Shown: positions 7,687-15,316 of the stretch, one piece after another
Layout of the letters: every line of letters starts with the position of its first letter
How positions within the stretch are numbered: the first letter of the stretch is position 1
Source: an uncultured Blautia sp.
GTDB taxonomy: Bacteria; Bacillota; Clostridia; Lachnospirales; Lachnospiraceae
DNA length: 19,004 bases
Assembly: GCA_900547615.1 (NCBI GenBank)
Contig: URHH01000041.1
Coordinates: 1 to 19,004 of the forward strand
Reading direction: 5' to 3'
Translations under genes and position numbers: made by a program
Notes under the pieces: model-generated
What the model was told of the DNA's origin: nothing
Databases searched by the model: none
The model's input: the letters and a program-made list of their open reading frames with translations, nothing else

Positions 7687-7950
7687 TTATTTCAGGATTT
7701 TTCCCAGCATGGAAACAAATTCGTCTATTTTTGCTTCCTTTTCCTCCTCTGTTTCCGCATTTGCAACACAGGATTTTAAATGTGCTGTCAAAATTTCCTT
7801 ATTGATTTTATTTAAAATCGCTTCTGTTGCCATAAGCTGCTGAGAAATTTCAATGCAGTACCGATCCTCGTCCATCATTCGGAGGATCCCGTCCATCTGT
7901 CCTCTTGCTGTCTTTAAAAGTCTTGTCATTTTCTTCTTATCTGCTTTCAT
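7687..7950 (-). CDS. csoR: copper-sensing transcriptional repressor CsoR
   Basis: CsoR is an all-helical DNA-binding repressor that releases its operator on binding Cu(I). The 87-residue protein carries the complete copper signature. Cys32, His57 and Cys61 have the same spacings (25 and 4) as Cys36/His61/Cys65 of Mycobacterium CsoR. The second-shell Tyr31 and Glu77 also match the known Tyr35/Glu81. This argues for copper sensing rather than the nickel (RcnR) or persulfide (CstR) relatives. The ATG at 7948-7950 is preceded by AAAGGAG. The gene heads an operon with copA, and a GC-rich inverted repeat at its promoter is the expected operator. Confidence 0.95.
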   Translation of the reverse strand: MKADKKKMTRLLKTARGQMDGILRMMDEDRYCIEISQQLMATEAILNKINKEILTAHLKSCVANAETEEEKEAKIDEFVSMLGKILK

Positions 7951-7964
7951 CTCGCTCTCCTTTC

Positions 7965-7982
7965 ACACCCCTCCGGGGTATA
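7965..7982 (-). promoter_or_regulatory. probable CsoR operator
   Basis: The minus strand reads TATACCCCGGAGGGGTGT. The ACCCC/GGGGT inverted repeat (7967-7971 and 7975-7979) around a 3-nt centre resembles the C/G-tract operators of CsoR proteins. It lies just downstream of the promoter -10, over the early transcribed region and upstream of the csoR ribosome binding site. Confidence 0.75.
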
Positions 7983-7987
7983 GTACG

Positions 7988-8016
7988 AATGTACATCAAA
8001 AAAACTCCTCTGTCAA
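7988..8016 (-). promoter_or_regulatory. csoR-copA promoter
   Basis: A perfect TTGACA (8011-8016) and TACATT (7988-7993) are separated by 17 bp on the minus strand. The -35 overlaps the second arm of the upstream terminator, and the terminator U-run forms part of the spacer. Confidence 0.75.
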
Positions 8017-8050
8017 GAGCTTTGCAAATAAAACTTTTTACAGAGGAAGT
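7998..8050 (-). terminator. terminator after the CPBP protease gene
   Basis: On the minus strand CCTCTGT (8040-8046) pairs with ACAGAGG (8007-8013). It is extended by ACT/AGT past a one-base bulge and followed by a run of U. The loop of about 26 nt is unusually long, so efficiency is uncertain. Confidence 0.6.
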
Positions 8051-8075
8051 TCCGTTACTCCTTTTCATTTCTCTT

Positions 8076-8909
8076 TTAAATTGCCCGGTATCCCCGCTTT
8101 TTTCCTTTTTTTACAAAATGGAAAATTCCAAAAATCACAGCTGCCAGAAGAATTCCATATAAGGTAAGAACTGCTGTATTTGCCATTGCAGCATACGGTG
8201 TTCCCTCAAGTGCCAGAAGCTTTGGCGCCGCCTCCGTAAGAAGAAGGGAAAATACATTTGCTCCGATATGGAGAAGAACGCTGCTCCACAGATTTCCGCT
8301 CATCTCCAGAATGTATGCCATAACAGCGCCAAGGATTCCCGCATAAATAATCTGCACAAAATTTCCGTGGAACACGCCGAAAATCACACCCGAAAGAATC
8401 GCTGCCGCCGGGATTCTCATATAATCACGAAGCCTTAAATACATAAGCCACCGAAAAATTGTCTCCTCCGCCAGCGGAGCAACAATTCCCATCCACAGAA
8501 TCATTTCCCATAAACTGTATCCTGTCGTAATGCTTTCCATCATATTCTGATATGTGTTGTCCTGCACAAATATCTGAAGAATCCCTACAAAAAGATTCAC
8601 ATAAAAGGCAAGACCTGCGCCAAAAAGAAGCAAAAGTCCGCATTCTCCCAGGTTTAATTTTTCTCCCGGAGGATTGGACACCAGTCTTCCAAAAACTCTC
8701 CTGTCTCTGTCCTTTCTATAAAGATATACAGCGGGAACTATGGTGATCATTCCCGTAATACCTGTAATCAGAATAGAAAAACGATCAAATCCCTCATTGC
8801 CATATCCTGTCATTTGCGTGAGAAAAGCAAGAACTGCGCTTCCCAGGATCTGATAAATGCAGAGAAATAACACCAGAGGACTTAATCCCCTCCACACCTT
8901 TCCCGGCAA
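8076..8909 (-). CDS. CPBP-family intramembrane metalloprotease
   Basis: This polytopic membrane protein of about 277 residues belongs to the CAAX-protease/bacteriocin-processing (Abi) family of intramembrane metallopeptidases. The metal-binding motifs are all present: EETIFR (148-153, EExxxR), FGVFH (177-181, FxxxH) and HIGAN (214-218, HxxxN). Several hydrophobic helices flank them (for example PLVLFLCIYQILGSAVLAFL and ILSGVIFGVFHG). The substrate is unknown; members process peptides, act in bacteriocin self-immunity or are uncharacterised. The gene starts 20 nt after the HAD phosphatase gene and probably shares its transcript. The start is uncertain: the TTG at 8909 lacks a convincing ribosome binding site, and no ATG exists at the expected N-terminus. 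Confidence 0.87.
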   Translation of the reverse strand: MPGKVWRGLSPLVLFLCIYQILGSAVLAFLTQMTGYGNEGFDRFSILITGITGMITIVPAVYLYRKDRDRRVFGRLVSNPPGEKLNLGECGLLLLFGAGLAFYVNLFVGILQIFVQDNTYQNMMESITTGYSLWEMILWMGIVAPLAEETIFRWLMYLRLRDYMRIPAAAILSGVIFGVFHGNFVQIIYAGILGAVMAYILEMSGNLWSSVLLHIGANVFSLLLTEAAPKLLALEGTPYAAMANTAVLTLYGILLAAVIFGIFHFVKKGKKRGYRAI

Positions 8910-8929
8910 GCTCTGACGGCGCAGAGGGC

Positions 8930-9577
8930 TCAGGCGAAAAAATCAAGGATTTCCCCGGCAGACGCCGCGATTTTAAGAGGCTCTGCTGCCTGGAGCTCTT
9001 CCATTGTTCCATATCCATAGGAGACAGCAATACACTCCAGTCCGCAGGCTCTTGCCCCTAACACATCATGCTCTTTATCTCCTACCATTAAAACGGATTC
9101 TCTTTTATCGGAAAGTCCGAGACGCTTTAACGCCTCTTCCACAACTGCCGCCTTATTTGTACGGTTTCCGTTCATCTCGCTTCCCACCACTTCATGGAAA
9201 TATCCAAGAAGATGAAAATGCTCCAATATCTGAAGTACAAATTTCTCCGGTTTTGAGGAAGCAACTGCAAGAAGGTATCCTTTTTTTCTCAGCTCTCCAA
9301 GCATCTCTGCAATTCCCGGATACACGCGGTTCTCAAAAATCCCAATCGTAGAATAGCGCTCTCTGTAATAAGAAACTGCAAGCCGGGCAGTCTCCTCATC
9401 AAGATCTGCAAATTTCATAAACTGCTCCATAAGAGGCGGCCCTACAAACACCCGAAGTTCTTCCAGAGAAGGCGCCGGCTTTCCCAGCTTTTCCAGAGCA
9501 TACTGTACGGATTTCGTAATTCCCTCGCCGGATTCCGTGAGAGTTCCGTCTAAATCAAACAAGATTGCTTTATACAT
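8930..9577 (-). CDS. HAD-superfamily phosphatase, phosphoglycolate phosphatase/PpaX-like
   Basis: This cytoplasmic haloacid-dehalogenase-type phosphatase has 215 residues. Motif I is FDLDGTLTES (nucleophile Asp8, acid/base Asp10), motif II is AVASSKP (104-110), the lysine is Lys142, and motif IV is VGDKEHD (165-171). A helical C1 cap lies between motifs I and II, as in Gph and PpaX. I placed the start at ATG 9575-9577, with GGAGG at 9588-9592. An upstream TTG extension to 9613 would put this ribosome binding site inside the gene. The true substrate is open: phosphoglycolate, pyrophosphate or another small phosphate ester. It is first in a pair with the CPBP protease gene, behind its own promoter. 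Confidence 0.88.
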   Translation of the reverse strand: MYKAILFDLDGTLTESGEGITKSVQYALEKLGKPAPSLEELRVFVGPPLMEQFMKFADLDEETARLAVSYYRERYSTIGIFENRVYPGIAEMLGELRKKGYLLAVASSKPEKFVLQILEHFHLLGYFHEVVGSEMNGNRTNKAAVVEEALKRLGLSDKRESVLMVGDKEHDVLGARACGLECIAVSYGYGTMEELQAAEPLKIAASAGEILDFFA

Positions 9578-9640
9578 AAATAAAAATCCTCCCGTTGTAT
9601 GATATAAGATCAAATGATGCTGTCATCTTTATATCAGCCT

Positions 9641-9669
9641 ATTATACCATTGTTTTTCTGCAGCGTCCA
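9641..9669 (-). promoter_or_regulatory. promoter of the HAD phosphatase gene
   Basis: A perfect TATAAT (9641-9646) on the minus strand has TGGACG (9664-9669) 17 bp upstream. I see no convincing terminator between the preceding secreted-protein gene and this promoter, so read-through is possible. Confidence 0.55.
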
Positions 9670-9687
9670 TGAAATTTCTGTGTTCTT

Positions 9688-10503
9688 TTACACTACCCCG
9701 GAATAAATCCACGGCTCCATCTGCACAAGGCGGCAGTCTTCTGTGATCACGAGAATCTCTATTTTATTTTCCCCTTCTGCGGGCTCCATCTCCCAGAAAA
9801 GACGGTTTCCCTCGCGCCACCAGAAGCATTCCTGATGATTGTGGCGCACAGAAATAATCCCCACCTGCCCCTCGGACTGGATTTCCACATAAGGCTTTCT
9901 TTGATTTTGGGGAACAGGGAGATGATGAAAAAATACGGAAAAGCCCTGAAAGATTGGAAATGGTCCGGAAACTTCCTGGTTAAAAGTCAATGGGAAACCC
10001 GGTGTCTGCATCGGCGTAGGCGTATGAGAGGGCGAAGGTAAGGCGGAAGACGTTGGAGTTTCCGTAACAGCCGGAGTCATTGTTGGTGTTGGGATTTCTG
10101 TAACAGAACTTTCCTCCAACGGAGGTTGTATGGAAGCTTCTTCTGCAATCGTGTCTGTCCTATTTTCTGTCATACCTTCCGGCTGTCCTTCGGTGTATGA
10201 CGGATTTTCCACAGGAACTTCTCCCAGTCCTTCCTCTCCTGTCAAAATATCCTCTGCCTGATTCCCTTGCGGCGTCTCCTCCCAATCTTCCTGCTCCGGT
10301 TCTGTTTCTGATCCGACTTCTGTTTCTCCTTCCCCGTTTGTTTGTGTCTCCTCCCACCAGTCAGAAGGATACTCCTGTCCTTCTCCTGTTCCCATCTCCA
10401 CATCAAACCCTCCCAGTTCCATACTTTTTGCCTGTGTCAGGCAGAGACAGATTCCTGTGAAAATCCCACTGCCAATCCATTTTACCTTATTCTTTTTCTT
10501 CAT
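9688..10503 (-). CDS. secreted or membrane-anchored protein of unknown function, acidic and Ser/Thr/Pro-rich
   Basis: I do not recognise this 271-residue protein. It begins with a positively charged signal-type segment (MKKKNKVKWIGSGIFTGICL). It continues with a very acidic low-complexity region rich in Glu, Gly, Thr and Gln (about 35-135) and a Pro/Thr/Ser-rich linker (about 136-170). It ends in a compact, aromatic-rich domain of about 100 residues, predicted to be beta-rich (FPIFQGFSVFFHH, ECFWWREGNRLFWEMEP). This layout suggests a domain displayed outside the cell on a flexible stalk. The ATG at 10501-10503 has AAGGAG at good spacing; a longer frame back to 10578 has no such support. It overlaps the kinase gene end by 17 nt, so the two are translated together and probably act together. 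No lipobox or LPXTG motif was seen. Confidence 0.75.
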   Translation of the reverse strand: MKKKNKVKWIGSGIFTGICLCLTQAKSMELGGFDVEMGTGEGQEYPSDWWEETQTNGEGETEVGSETEPEQEDWEETPQGNQAEDILTGEEGLGEVPVENPSYTEGQPEGMTENRTDTIAEEASIQPPLEESSVTEIPTPTMTPAVTETPTSSALPSPSHTPTPMQTPGFPLTFNQEVSGPFPIFQGFSVFFHHLPVPQNQRKPYVEIQSEGQVGIISVRHNHQECFWWREGNRLFWEMEPAEGENKIEILVITEDCRLVQMEPWIYSGVV

Positions 10504-11743
10504 AAACCCGCTCCTTCCATACCTTCTCATTTTCTGTGGAAACGCCGTCCAGCATTCCCTTTTCTTCTCTTTCCTCAAATTCTTTCAAAAGCTTTCTGCT
10601 TTTTTCTCTGTCTCCTTTTTTCCACAGAAACATTCCGTATTCTGTGTACCCTTCTCTGTACTCCGGCTCATAAAGAAGAAGCTGCCTGTAATAATCTTCT
10701 GCCCGCTCCATATCCTTCTGATACTCTTCATTTACTGCAAGAAGGAGAAGAAGACGCCTCTGTTCCTCTTCTTTTTTATAAGATTGCAGAAGCTTCTGAA
10801 GTTTTTTCTCTGTCTTTTCACAGATTTCTCTTTTCTCTTTCTCAGTTGCCTCTGTAAATGTCCTGTTATAATAAGTTTCCGTCACCTGGGAAAGAGCCGT
10901 GTAAAAATCCGTTTCTTTCTCAGAAGAAAGCAGGGGAAGGATAAGAGCAGAACAAAGGCACAGCACTGTGAACGCCCCCACAAAAGCATACAGACCTTTT
11001 GTTTTTCCCGTTTTTAAATCTTTTAAAATACGGGAAATCCTTTTTTCTGCCTCCTCTGCATTTCGAAACCGGAAACCTTCTTTTTGCATACAGCATTTTT
11101 TTATCACAAGAAACATCTCCGGACATTTTATAAAATAAGAAATTTTTCTTTTCCCCATCAGGCTGTCCAGTGTTTTTCCAAGGGCGTAAATGTCGCTGGA
11201 AGCAGTAATCCTTCCTCTGTACTGCTCCGGCGCAGCATATCCCTTTGTTCCAAGACATACATTCTGCTCCTGTCCATACCAAAACACCGCGCTTCCAAAA
11301 TCAATCAGGTACAATCGCCCGGATTCTGTCAGCATCAGGTTACCCGGCTTTAAATCTCCATAAAAAACCGGCGGCGTACAGTGATGCAGATATTTTAAAA
11401 TCTCTGCCGTCTCTATTCCAATCCTCAAAATTTCCTCAGGAGAAAAACTTTTTCCTTCTTTTATCCATTCTTCCAGATTTTTCCCCTGTATATACTCCAT
11501 CACAAGATAGCAGTGTTCTTCTTTTTCCAGATAATCCATCATTCTGGGAAGTCCCTGATGGTTGAGAAGCCTTAAAAGCTTTGCCTCTCTCTTTTTTTCC
11601 AGCGGAAGCTCCTTTACTGCCCACAACGCGCCAAGCTCCATATCTCTCGCAAGATAAATATCTCCTTCTCCCCCTCCTGCTATCTTTTCCAGAATGCAGT
11701 ATCTCCCCTTTAAAATCCGTCCGGTAAGAGAAATGGGTACCAC
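10487..11743 (-). CDS. membrane-bound Hanks-type Ser/Thr protein kinase with C-terminal TPR-like domain
   Basis: The kinase domain covers about residues 10-240. It has a glycine loop GGGEGDIY (23-30), ATP-binding Lys44, a catalytic loop YGDLKPGN (128-135, Asp130), DFG (148-150) and APE (171-173). The usual HRD is YGD, so it lacks the Arg that contacts an activation-loop phosphate. A single membrane helix (about 250-272, LYAFVGAFTVLCLCSALILP) separates it from an extracytoplasmic helical part with a TPR-like stretch (about 333-392). PASTA repeats, common in PknB-type kinases, are absent. It overlaps the secreted-protein gene. The start is unusual: TAG lies two codons before the GTG at 11743, and that GTG overlaps the AGGAGG box. 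An ATT at 11734 has ideal 8-nt spacing and may be the true start. Confidence 0.88.
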   Translation of the reverse strand: MVPISLTGRILKGRYCILEKIAGGGEGDIYLARDMELGALWAVKELPLEKKREAKLLRLLNHQGLPRMMDYLEKEEHCYLVMEYIQGKNLEEWIKEGKSFSPEEILRIGIETAEILKYLHHCTPPVFYGDLKPGNLMLTESGRLYLIDFGSAVFWYGQEQNVCLGTKGYAAPEQYRGRITASSDIYALGKTLDSLMGKRKISYFIKCPEMFLVIKKCCMQKEGFRFRNAEEAEKRISRILKDLKTGKTKGLYAFVGAFTVLCLCSALILPLLSSEKETDFYTALSQVTETYYNRTFTEATEKEKREICEKTEKKLQKLLQSYKKEEEQRRLLLLLAVNEEYQKDMERAEDYYRQLLLYEPEYREGYTEYGMFLWKKGDREKSRKLLKEFEEREEKGMLDGVSTENEKVWKERVYEEKE

Positions 11744-11819
11744 CTCCTATGAAATTTTTATATTTGAATACATAAACATAATTGGAAAACTTCACAGCAG
11801 AACGCTGTAAAAAAGAAAT

Positions 11820-11868
11820 AAAAAATCCCTGCCCTTATCATATCACAGGGGATGTATAAGGGCAAGGG
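11820..11868 (-). terminator. terminator of the ABC importer operon
   Basis: The minus-strand stem has GCCCTTAT pairing with ATAAGGGC. It is extended, past a one-base bulge, by CCCT/AGGG (arms 11856-11868 and 11827-11838), then ATTTTTT. It starts 8 nt after the last importer gene. Confidence 0.85.
11837..11865 (-). promoter_or_regulatory. probable kinase promoter embedded in the terminator
   Basis: On the minus strand TTGCCC (11860-11865) and TATGAT (11837-11842) are exactly 17 bp apart, with TG one base before the -10 (extended -10). Both elements lie within the terminator hairpin. A start near 11830 gives a leader of about 90 nt with a small ACAGC/GCTGT hairpin (11794-11808). Confidence 0.55.
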
Positions 11869-11876
11869 GTTTTATT

Positions 11877-12635
11877 TTACCAGTTATAAAAAGAATCCAC
11901 TAATTTTCTCCCTGTTTCTGTAAGAGGATTTGAAAGAACCTCTTCTGTTTTTCCGATTTCCAATATCTTTCCAGACTCCATAATTGCTACATCATCGCAA
12001 AACCAGCGAATCACATCAAAATCATGGCTGATAAACAGACATGTGAGATTCATTTTTTTTCTTACTTCATCTAAAAGCTGCATAATCTGAGCCTGTACAG
12101 ATACATCTAACATAGATGTTGCTTCATCTAAAATAAGAAGCTCCGGCTCCAGCAAAAGCGCCCTGCACAAAATAATTCTCTGCGCTTCTCCTCCACTTAA
12201 CTGATGGGGATACCGGAAAAATAACTTCTCTGGAACTGCTGCTATCTTTGCAGTCTCATATATTTTCTTTACTCTATCTTCTTTTGAACCATATTTATGT
12301 ACCAGAAGAGGATTCATAAGACTATCCCATATTTTTTTTGAAGGATCCAGTGCACCTTCCGGATTTTGAAAAACAATCTGCATTCGCTTTCGAATTTTTC
12401 GCATATCCTTTTGAGAAAATTTTGTAATGTCCATACCATCAAAAATAATTTGTCCTGCATCACATGGAATCAGACGCGTAATCATCCTTCCCACTGTAGA
12501 TTTTCCACAACCGCTTTTCCCCGCTAAACCCAAAGTTTTTCCCCTATCGATAGAAAAACTTACATCATTTACTACCGGTATTTTATTTTTTCTACCTCTC
12601 CCATACATCTTTGTTAAATTTTTTACTTCAAGCAT
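11877..12635 (-). CDS. ABC importer ATP-binding protein, OppF/NikE-like
   Basis: This is the second ATPase of the peptide/nickel-type importer (252 residues, cytoplasmic). Walker A is GKSGCGKS (39-46), the Q-loop is QIVFQNPEGALDP (86-98), the signature is LSGGEAQR (146-153), and Walker B is LLILDEATSMLD (166-177), followed by ISHDFDVIRWFCDD. It is shorter than classic OppF and lacks the C-terminal oligopeptide/nickel (oligo_HPY) extension, as in NikE-type ATPases. It overlaps the preceding ATPase gene by 8 nt and is last in the operon. The substrate must be inferred from the riboswitch upstream. Confidence 0.92.
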   Translation of the reverse strand: MLEVKNLTKMYGRGRKNKIPVVNDVSFSIDRGKTLGLAGKSGCGKSTVGRMITRLIPCDAGQIIFDGMDITKFSQKDMRKIRKRMQIVFQNPEGALDPSKKIWDSLMNPLLVHKYGSKEDRVKKIYETAKIAAVPEKLFFRYPHQLSGGEAQRIILCRALLLEPELLILDEATSMLDVSVQAQIMQLLDEVRKKMNLTCLFISHDFDVIRWFCDDVAIMESGKILEIGKTEEVLSNPLTETGRKLVDSFYNW

Positions 12636-13539
12636 AAAGAAAACACCTTACCTTTCTTCCCGCCTGATTATATTCTTCTGGTTTCTGTTTTCTGCACCGC
12701 TCCATAGCTTTCTCACATCTGGAATAAAAAATACACCCCTGTCCCACTTCTCTTTCAAAACAGGGAATTGGTTTCATTCCTTTTGAGGGCAAAGAATTTA
12801 ACAGCCCTTCTGTATATGGATGAAAAGGTTTCTTTAAAACTTCCTGCGCAATTCCCTGCTCTACAATTTCTCCTCCATATAATACACATACATTGTCACA
12901 TAATTTTTCTGCTAATTTTAAATCATGCGTAATTAAGAGCATACTTTTTATCCTGCTTTCAGAAATAATTTTTAAGATCTGATATACCTGTTTCCTTAAA
13001 ACCGCATCTAATCCTTTTGTTGGTTCATCTGCAATAATCCATTTCGGATTTTTACATAACCCCATCGCAGTTACAACTCTCTGATTCATTCCCCCACTCA
13101 TCTCAAAAGAATATTTTTTTACAATTTTTCCGGTCTGCATTAACCCCAGTTCCTGAAGTAAGTTCTGTATATCTTTCTGAGATTTTTCTGTATTTTCGCA
13201 TAATTGTTTCCCTATTTTTATCACAGGATTTAGAGATTGATTGGGATTTTGAGGAATCAAAGCAATTTTTTTCCCCCGGATTTTACACATATCTTTCTCT
13301 GACAAATGAAATAAATTCTCTCCATCTATCCAACATTCTCCATCTACCGTAGCCGTTTGAGGGAGAAGTCTCAAAACAGACATTCCAATAACAGATTTTC
13401 CACTTCCACTTTCACCTATAAGACCTGTAATCTTTTTCTCTCTAAAGCACACTGATAAGTTTCTAATAACTGAAATTTCTCCATTAGATGTTTGAAAAGT
13501 TACATTCATATGCTTAATATCAATATCCGACTTTCCCAT
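12628..13539 (-). CDS. ABC importer ATP-binding protein, OppD/NikD-like
   Basis: This is the first ATPase of the importer, with 303 residues. Walker A is GESGSGKS (42-49), the Q-loop is ALIPQNPNQSLNPV (93-106), the signature is MSGGMNQR (147-154), and Walker B is WIIADEPTKGLD (167-178) with THDLKLAEKLCD. The C-terminal oligo_HPY-type extension contains four cysteines (269, 275, 282, 299), a pattern known in OppD/DppD ATPases, where they can hold an iron-sulfur cluster. The start codon overlaps the stop codon of the upstream permease (TAATG), and a GGGAGGAG box precedes it. It should pair with the next ATPase as a heterodimer. Confidence 0.93.
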   Translation of the reverse strand: MGKSDIDIKHMNVTFQTSNGEISVIRNLSVCFREKKITGLIGESGSGKSVIGMSVLRLLPQTATVDGECWIDGENLFHLSEKDMCKIRGKKIALIPQNPNQSLNPVIKIGKQLCENTEKSQKDIQNLLQELGLMQTGKIVKKYSFEMSGGMNQRVVTAMGLCKNPKWIIADEPTKGLDAVLRKQVYQILKIISESRIKSMLLITHDLKLAEKLCDNVCVLYGGEIVEQGIAQEVLKKPFHPYTEGLLNSLPSKGMKPIPCFEREVGQGCIFYSRCEKAMERCRKQKPEEYNQAGRKVRCFLYA

Positions 13540-14360
13540 TAAAAATCTCCTCCCGTTTCTGAATGTACATCAACAAAATCACGAATGGCATCTCCCAGAA
13601 GATTAATACACAGAGACAAAGCAATCACACAAAAACCTGGTGCGATTAACAATAACGGCGCACTGCGAAATAAAGTTCTGGCATCACTGATCATAATTCC
13701 CCAATCTGGTTGAGGCGGCTGCAATCCAAGACCTAAAAAACTCAAAGAAGCAACTGAAAGAATCGCTCTCCCTATTCTGGTTGTGAAAACAACTATAAGA
13801 TTTCCCATAATATTCGGAATCACATTCCTTATGATAATACGAAAGTTTCCACTTCCTGTTGCTCTTTCTCCTTCAATAAAACTTTCTGCGCATACAGACA
13901 TCGTTTCTCCTCTTGCCAGTCTGGAAAAGCCAGCCCATGATGTAAGAACAAGAGAGAAAAGAAGGCTTTTTATTCCTCCACCCATCAACCCTGAAATCGC
14001 AATCATCAGAGTAGTCCCTGGAAGTCCCTGAAAAATATTGCTGATGATTGTAAAAAAAGAATCTACTACTCCACCAAAATATCCCGATATAAGCCCAACT
14101 GTCATTCCTAATAGAAGAGAACCGAATGTCGCTGCTACAGCAAGAATAATGGATTGCCTTCCTCCATATATCACTCTGCTTAATACATCTCTCCCAAGAT
14201 TATCTGTTCCAAGCCAATGTCCCTTTCCTGGCTTTGCTAAAATATTTGTCATATCTATTGCATTAGGATCATAAGGTGCAATCCACGGAGCTAAAATACT
14301 CATTCCGATTATCCCTGTTAAAATTAACAAAATTACTATTGTTGATTTTTTTATCTTCAA
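13539..14360 (-). CDS. ABC importer permease, OppC/NikC-like
   Basis: This membrane permease of the peptide/nickel/opine family has 273 residues. The N-terminus has the family pattern of a first helix (about 8-28) followed by APYDPNAIDM and HWLGTDNLGRDVLSRVIYGG. The cytoplasmic EAA loop that contacts the ATPases is in FIEGERATGSGNFRIIIRNV, followed by ILSVASLSFLGLGLQPPQPD. About five to six membrane helices are expected. The start overlaps the OppB-like stop by 4 nt (ATGA), so the two permeases are translationally coupled. Confidence 0.93.
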   Translation of the reverse strand: MKIKKSTIVILLILTGIIGMSILAPWIAPYDPNAIDMTNILAKPGKGHWLGTDNLGRDVLSRVIYGGRQSIILAVAATFGSLLLGMTVGLISGYFGGVVDSFFTIISNIFQGLPGTTLMIAISGLMGGGIKSLLFSLVLTSWAGFSRLARGETMSVCAESFIEGERATGSGNFRIIIRNVIPNIMGNLIVVFTTRIGRAILSVASLSFLGLGLQPPQPDWGIMISDARTLFRSAPLLLIAPGFCVIALSLCINLLGDAIRDFVDVHSETGGDF

Positions 14361-15301
14361 TTTTCTTTCCCCCTGAAACGAATTTTAGGATTTACTACCG
14401 CATAAAGAATATCAATGATTATATTGACAACTACAAAAACAGCTCCGGTAAATAACACATAACCTTGAATAACCATATAATCTCGCGTGTAAATTGCATC
14501 CAATGCATATTTTCCGATTCCAGGAAGTGCAAAAATTGACTCTACTACTGCTGAACCTCCTAAAATCCCTCCAAAATAATTACCAGTTAATGTAATAATT
14601 GGAATCAATGAGTTGCGAAATGCATGAAAAAGAAGTACTCTTTTTCTTGTAAGGCCTTTACTTGAAGCCACAAGAGCATAATGCTGCCCCATCTCCTTAA
14701 TCAAAGCAGCTCGGGATAATCGGGCTGTTACACCTATATTGGAAGCAGCTAAAACAAACGAGGGCATAATGTAAGATTTCCAGGAATCAATGCCACTGGT
14801 AGGTAGAATCTGTAAAACCTCCGCAAAAATAATAATGGCAAATAAAGCAAGCCAAAATCCCGGTATAGAAAGCATAAAAACAGAAATACCAGATAACGTT
14901 CTGTCTAAAATCCCACCTGGTTTCCAACTCATAAAAATTCCTGCTGAAATTCCTAAAAGCAAAGTCCATCCTAAAGCCATGACAGATAATTTTACAGTAA
15001 CAGGAAGGCGCCTTATCATCTCTTCCGAAACTGATGTGTGATCAATATAAGATTCTCCCATATCGCCTCGAAAAACATTAATAAGCCAATGTATATACTG
15101 TTCTGGCAAAGGTCTGTCCAATCCCATCTCTTCTCTCATATCCTGTATCTGTTCTTTCGTGGGATCTTCCACTGCAATCCTTCTGAGCGCTTCTACTGCA
15201 GGATCCCCCGGCGAAACTCGCCCAAGCAAAAATGCTGCCAAAGAAATCCCCAAAAGTACAGGAATAATCGTCAGCAATTTTCTAATACTGTAACGAAACA
15301 T
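14357..15301 (-). CDS. ABC importer permease, OppB/NikB-like
   Basis: This is the first permease of the importer, with 314 residues. It has the canonical N-terminus RYSIRKLLTIIPVLLGISLA, then the extracytoplasmic DPTKEQIQDMREEMGLDRPL and FRGDMGES segments. The EAA loop is YALVASSKGLTRKRVLLFHA, followed by RNSLIPIITLTG and VESIFALPGIGKYALDA. The ATG at 15299-15301 is preceded by AGAGGAG. It is separated from the binding-protein gene by a 67-nt gap with a terminator-like hairpin, so its expression is probably lower than that of the binding protein. Confidence 0.93.
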   Translation of the reverse strand: MFRYSIRKLLTIIPVLLGISLAAFLLGRVSPGDPAVEALRRIAVEDPTKEQIQDMREEMGLDRPLPEQYIHWLINVFRGDMGESYIDHTSVSEEMIRRLPVTVKLSVMALGWTLLLGISAGIFMSWKPGGILDRTLSGISVFMLSIPGFWLALFAIIIFAEVLQILPTSGIDSWKSYIMPSFVLAASNIGVTARLSRAALIKEMGQHYALVASSKGLTRKRVLLFHAFRNSLIPIITLTGNYFGGILGGSAVVESIFALPGIGKYALDAIYTRDYMVIQGYVLFTGAVFVVVNIIIDILYAVVNPKIRFRGKEN

Positions 15302-15316
15302 ATCTCTTCTCCTCTG

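Noticed and set aside
9578..9613. TTG at 9613 as start of the HAD phosphatase
   Set aside because: The extension contains the ribosome binding site for ATG 9577 and precedes the conserved YKAILFDLDGT start of the family.
9660..9690. Terminator after the secreted-protein gene
   Set aside because: Only a weak GTGT/ACAC hairpin without a U-run is present, so I do not call it.
10504..10578. 25-residue N-terminal extension of the secreted protein
   Set aside because: It would bury the signal peptide, overlaps the kinase coding region and lacks a ribosome binding site; ATG 10503 has AAGGAG.
10197..11017. Plus-strand frames opposite the kinase and secreted-protein genes
   Set aside because: Their Phe/Leu/Pro-rich content is the antisense of Lys/Glu-rich codons; no promoter or ribosome binding site supports them.
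11436..11795. 119-codon minus-strand frame overlapping the kinase start
   Set aside because: It reads the same AGGAGG region in another frame and has no recognisable domain, while the kinase frame carries all catalytic motifs.
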